From Paenibacillus tritici (GTDB lineage Bacteria > Bacillota > Bacilli > Paenibacillales > Paenibacillaceae), in assembly GCF_013204885.1 (NCBI RefSeq), contig NZ_JABMKX010000009.1, positions 300,303 to 364,302 on the forward strand: DNA of 64,000 bases. The letters run 5' to 3'. Below are positions 62,172-64,000 of the stretch, piece by piece. Both the position numbers and the translations under genes were made by a program. Within the stretch, counting starts at the first letter, position 1. The number at the start of each line of letters is the position of its first letter. The notes below the pieces were generated by a model. It made no database searches. It worked only from the letters and a program-made list of their open reading frames with translations, and was not told where the DNA came from.

Positions 62172-63395
62172 TTATTCGGCTGCCCATTCCTCCAGCTTCT
62201 TGTCACCGGGCAGCAGCAGCGCGAGCAGGCCGAGCAGCGGGAGGAAGCCGCAGGCCACGAACACCGTGGCTATGCCGATCGTGTCGATCAGATGGCCAAT
62301 CACAACAGAACCAATTCCGCCAAGTCCGAAGGCAAGGCCCGTAATCAGTCCCGATACCGTACCGATATTGCCGGGATACAGCATCTGCGCGTAGATCACA
62401 GTTACGGAGAAGCTGGACAAGAGGATGAACCCGGAGATGATCAGCAGCACGGCCGCCCAGAACTGATTCACAAAAGGCAGGGCCAGCGCAAACGGCACCG
62501 TTCCGATCATCGAGACAAGAATGAGATTACGGCGCCCGAAACGGTCAGCCAGAGGACCGCCGAAGAAGGTTCCGACAGCACCTGCTGCGAGATAGATGAA
62601 AATATAGATCTGCGCATCATCCAGCGTCATACCGTATTTGTCCATTAGATAGAAGGCATAATACCCGCCGATGGAAGCGCCGTACCAAGACCGGACGAAG
62701 ACGATGAAGACCAGGATGACCGTTGTAATGAGGATACGCTTGCTGCGGGCTGGGTCGATGGAGCGTGTCACTGATCTTTTGCGGAAGGTATATCCGGCAT
62801 CCAGCATCTCACGGTACCAGCGGGCTACATAGGCCTGGACGGCAACTCCGGCAGCGGCGATAACAGTGAAGCCAAGCGCCCCCATCTGACCGAAGGGGAT
62901 GAATACCCACTTCATTAATAGAGGCCCCAAGGCCTGACCGGCATTGCCGCCTACCTGAAAAATAGATTGGGACAGTCCTTTGCGCTGACCGGCAGCCATA
63001 TGGGCTACCCGCATCCCTTCCGGATGAAAAGCGGCTGAGCCAAAGCCCACAAGCATCACGGACACGATGACAAGTACATAATTACCGGCAAATGCGAGTA
63101 AGAAGACTCCGGCAAAAGTGCAGCACATCCCCAGCGGAAGCAGGATAGGGCGGGGTCTGCGGTCAGCGGCGAAGCCGATAATGGGCTGAATCACCGAGGA
63201 AGTGAGGTTAAGCGCGAACGCAATCCAGCCGATCTGGGCATAGGAGAGCGTCAGGTTATCCTTCAGCACAGGGAACATCGCCGGAATAAGCGCCTGAATC
63301 GAATCATTGAATAAATGAACAAAGCTGACTGCGAGTAAAATACGGTAGATAGTAGCCTGCTGCAGATTGCGCGACTCCTTCAATTGATTAGACAT
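62172..63395 (-). CDS. MFS transporter, fosmidomycin-resistance (Fsr) type
   Basis: 407 residues with 12 membrane helices. SFVHLFNDSIQALIPAMFPV at the start and GFGSAAFHPEGMRVAHMAAG in the loop after helix 4 are the characteristic Fsr motifs; ADRRPRPILLP after helix 2 is the MFS motif-A equivalent. It probably exports small drugs or metabolites by proton antiport; the actual substrate is not known. AAAGGAG precedes the ATG. It is the last protein gene before the rRNA operon and is transcribed away from it. Confidence 0.9.
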   Translation of the reverse strand: MSNQLKESRNLQQATIYRILLAVSFVHLFNDSIQALIPAMFPVLKDNLTLSYAQIGWIAFALNLTSSVIQPIIGFAADRRPRPILLPLGMCCTFAGVFLLAFAGNYVLVIVSVMLVGFGSAAFHPEGMRVAHMAAGQRKGLSQSIFQVGGNAGQALGPLLMKWVFIPFGQMGALGFTVIAAAGVAVQAYVARWYREMLDAGYTFRKRSVTRSIDPARSKRILITTVILVFIVFVRSWYGASIGGYYAFYLMDKYGMTLDDAQIYIFIYLAAGAVGTFFGGPLADRFGRRNLILVSMIGTVPFALALPFVNQFWAAVLLIISGFILLSSFSVTVIYAQMLYPGNIGTVSGLITGLAFGLGGIGSVVIGHLIDTIGIATVFVACGFLPLLGLLALLLPGDKKLEEWAAE

Positions 63396-63555
63396 TGGAA
63401 CTCCTTTCAGGAACAGCTAGTTGGTAAGGATAATTGGAAGATAACGATAAATCCTATTGTAGCGACAAATGAACCGTTATGGGAATCAATTTGTGCTCTA
63501 TAGCGTGCAATTATGCGTTAATGAATTATTTAAATTCTTATCTTATAAAAAAGGC

Positions 63556-63584
63556 TTGCAAAGGTCTGAATCGCGTGATATATT
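63556..63584 (+). promoter_or_regulatory. rrn promoter P1
   Basis: TTGCAA (63556-63561), 17-base spacer, TATATT (63579-63584). Confidence 0.7.
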
Positions 63585-63639
63585 ATCTCTTGTGCTTATG
63601 AGACATCGACGCTGAATTGAGCGGCGGAAGAAAAATAAG

Positions 63640-63669
63640 TTGACAACAAACGTAATAAAATGATATGAT
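63640..63669 (+). promoter_or_regulatory. rrn promoter P2
   Basis: Perfect TTGACA (63640-63645), 18-base spacer, TATGAT (63664-63669), about 85 bases downstream of P1 as in Bacillus tandem rrn promoters. A boxA-like TTCTTTGAAAACTGAAC follows at about 63716-63732. Confidence 0.8.
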
Positions 63670-63807
63670 CTAATTCCTGTGCAAGAGACGTAATGTCGAA
63701 ATGCCGGGAGCAAGTTCTTTGAAAACTGAACAAATGGAACGCTTTAATTTTTACAAGATTCAGTAAATGAATCGTCAGTTTCAAAATGAGCAATCGCTCT
63801 TTCTATA

Positions 63808-63879
63808 CTGTAACCTCTTCATCCGCTCAGCTTGAGCTGGACCGAAGAGGTTACAGGTGACGCTTACTTCGTAAGCGTC
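63808..63879 (+). other. Two perfect hairpins in the 16S rRNA leader
   Basis: CTGTAACCTCTTC (63808-63820) pairs with GAAGAGGTTACAG (63844-63856), with an inner CAGCT/AGCTG dyad in the loop. Then GACGCTTAC-TTC-GTAAGCGTC (63859-63879) ends one base before the expected 16S 5' end. Likely leader folding or processing signals. No T run follows, so they are not intrinsic terminators. Confidence 0.65.
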
Positions 63880-63880
63880 C

Positions 63881-64000
63881 TAATTGGAGAGTTTGATCCT
63901 GGCTCAGGACGAACGCTGGCGGCATGCCTAATACATGCAAGTCGAGCGGAGTTATGAAGGAGCTTGCTCCGGATTAACTTAGCGGCGGACGGGTGAGTAA
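63881..64000 (+). rRNA. 16S ribosomal RNA, 5' part
   Basis: First 120 bases of 16S rRNA: AGAGTTTGATCCTGGCTCAG at 63888, GACGAACGCTGGCGGC, TGCCTAATACATGCAAGTCG and AGCGGCGGACGGGTGAGTAA at the edge. The 5' end is set at 63881 by aligning position 8 of E. coli numbering with 63888. Cut by the window end. Confidence 0.98.

Noticed and set aside
62115..62648. 177-codon plus-strand frame
   Set aside because: Antisense to the end of the Fsr-type transporter gene, with highly charged out-of-frame composition.

Overview
The window looks like part of the chromosome of a Paenibacillus-type Firmicute. Pointers are a tandem glycine riboswitch ahead of gcvT-gcvPA, split gcvP, a pcrB-pcrA-ligA run, AGGAGG-type ribosome binding sites with many TTG and GTG starts, secreted proteins carrying copper-amine-oxidase-N 'stalk' domains, U32/DUF3977 proteins, palindromic intergenic elements, and a 16S rRNA gene starting at the right edge with Bacillus-like tandem promoters. 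Most of the window is of moderate G+C, but about 24.7-41.8 kb and 44.1-45.5 kb are clearly A+T-rich.

Layout. 1-4.7 kb: glycine cleavage genes (gcvPA and gcvT on the minus strand under a riboswitch, gcvH divergent), a membrane protein and a MotA/MotB stator pair. 4.7-10.5 kb: uvrB, with a strong promoter and a near-consensus LexA box, and uvrA, separated by a 39-bp tandem repeat array. 10.5-15.2 kb: two palindromic elements around a small DUF3977-like gene, a small membrane protein, and an overlapping pair of an HtrA-like protease and a secreted stalk-domain protein. 15.2-49.4 kb: a surface-glycan locus described below, which also contains a U32-family protein and a frameshifted gene. 49.4-57.7 kb: a GDPD-like lipid phosphodiesterase, pcrB-pcrA-ligA, and an alkaline phosphatase behind a Pho-box-like repeat. 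57.7-60.6 kb: an ABC exporter/importer-like trio (ATPase, FtsX-type permease with an acidic/His insert, DUF3299-like lipoprotein). 60.7-63.4 kb: a membrane-anchored molybdopterin oxidoreductase and an Fsr-like MFS transporter. The window ends with an rrn promoter/leader and the first 120 bases of 16S rRNA.

The glycan locus resembles in content the S-layer glycosylation (slg) clusters of Geobacillus, Aneurinibacillus and Paenibacillus alvei (inference from domain content). It has activated-sugar genes (rfbA-rfbC at the left, rfbB-rfbD at the right, galU), an initiating polyprenyl-phosphate sugar transferase, several GT2 glycosyltransferases, an ABC exporter (Wzm plus a Wzt with a C-terminal glycan-recognition domain), a large GT2+GT4 enzyme, a methyltransferase that could cap chains, and a Wzy_C/O-antigen-ligase protein with TPRs like the S-layer oligosaccharyltransferases WsaB/WsfB. 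No Wzx flippase is seen, which fits ABC-dependent export.

Inside it sits a tight six-gene minus-strand operon (about 36.1-41.7 kb) that combines a dTDP-3-acetamido-3,6-dideoxyhexose pathway (3,4-ketoisomerase, aminotransferase, GNAT acetyltransferase) with a GtrA/GtrB/membrane-glycosyltransferase set. A degenerate IS1182-type insertion lies next to it. The most unusual details are a non-catalytic 'RFDP' domain shared by the methyltransferase and the large glycosyltransferase, a likely AUU start codon for the Wzm permease, and the ABC/DUF3299 trio.
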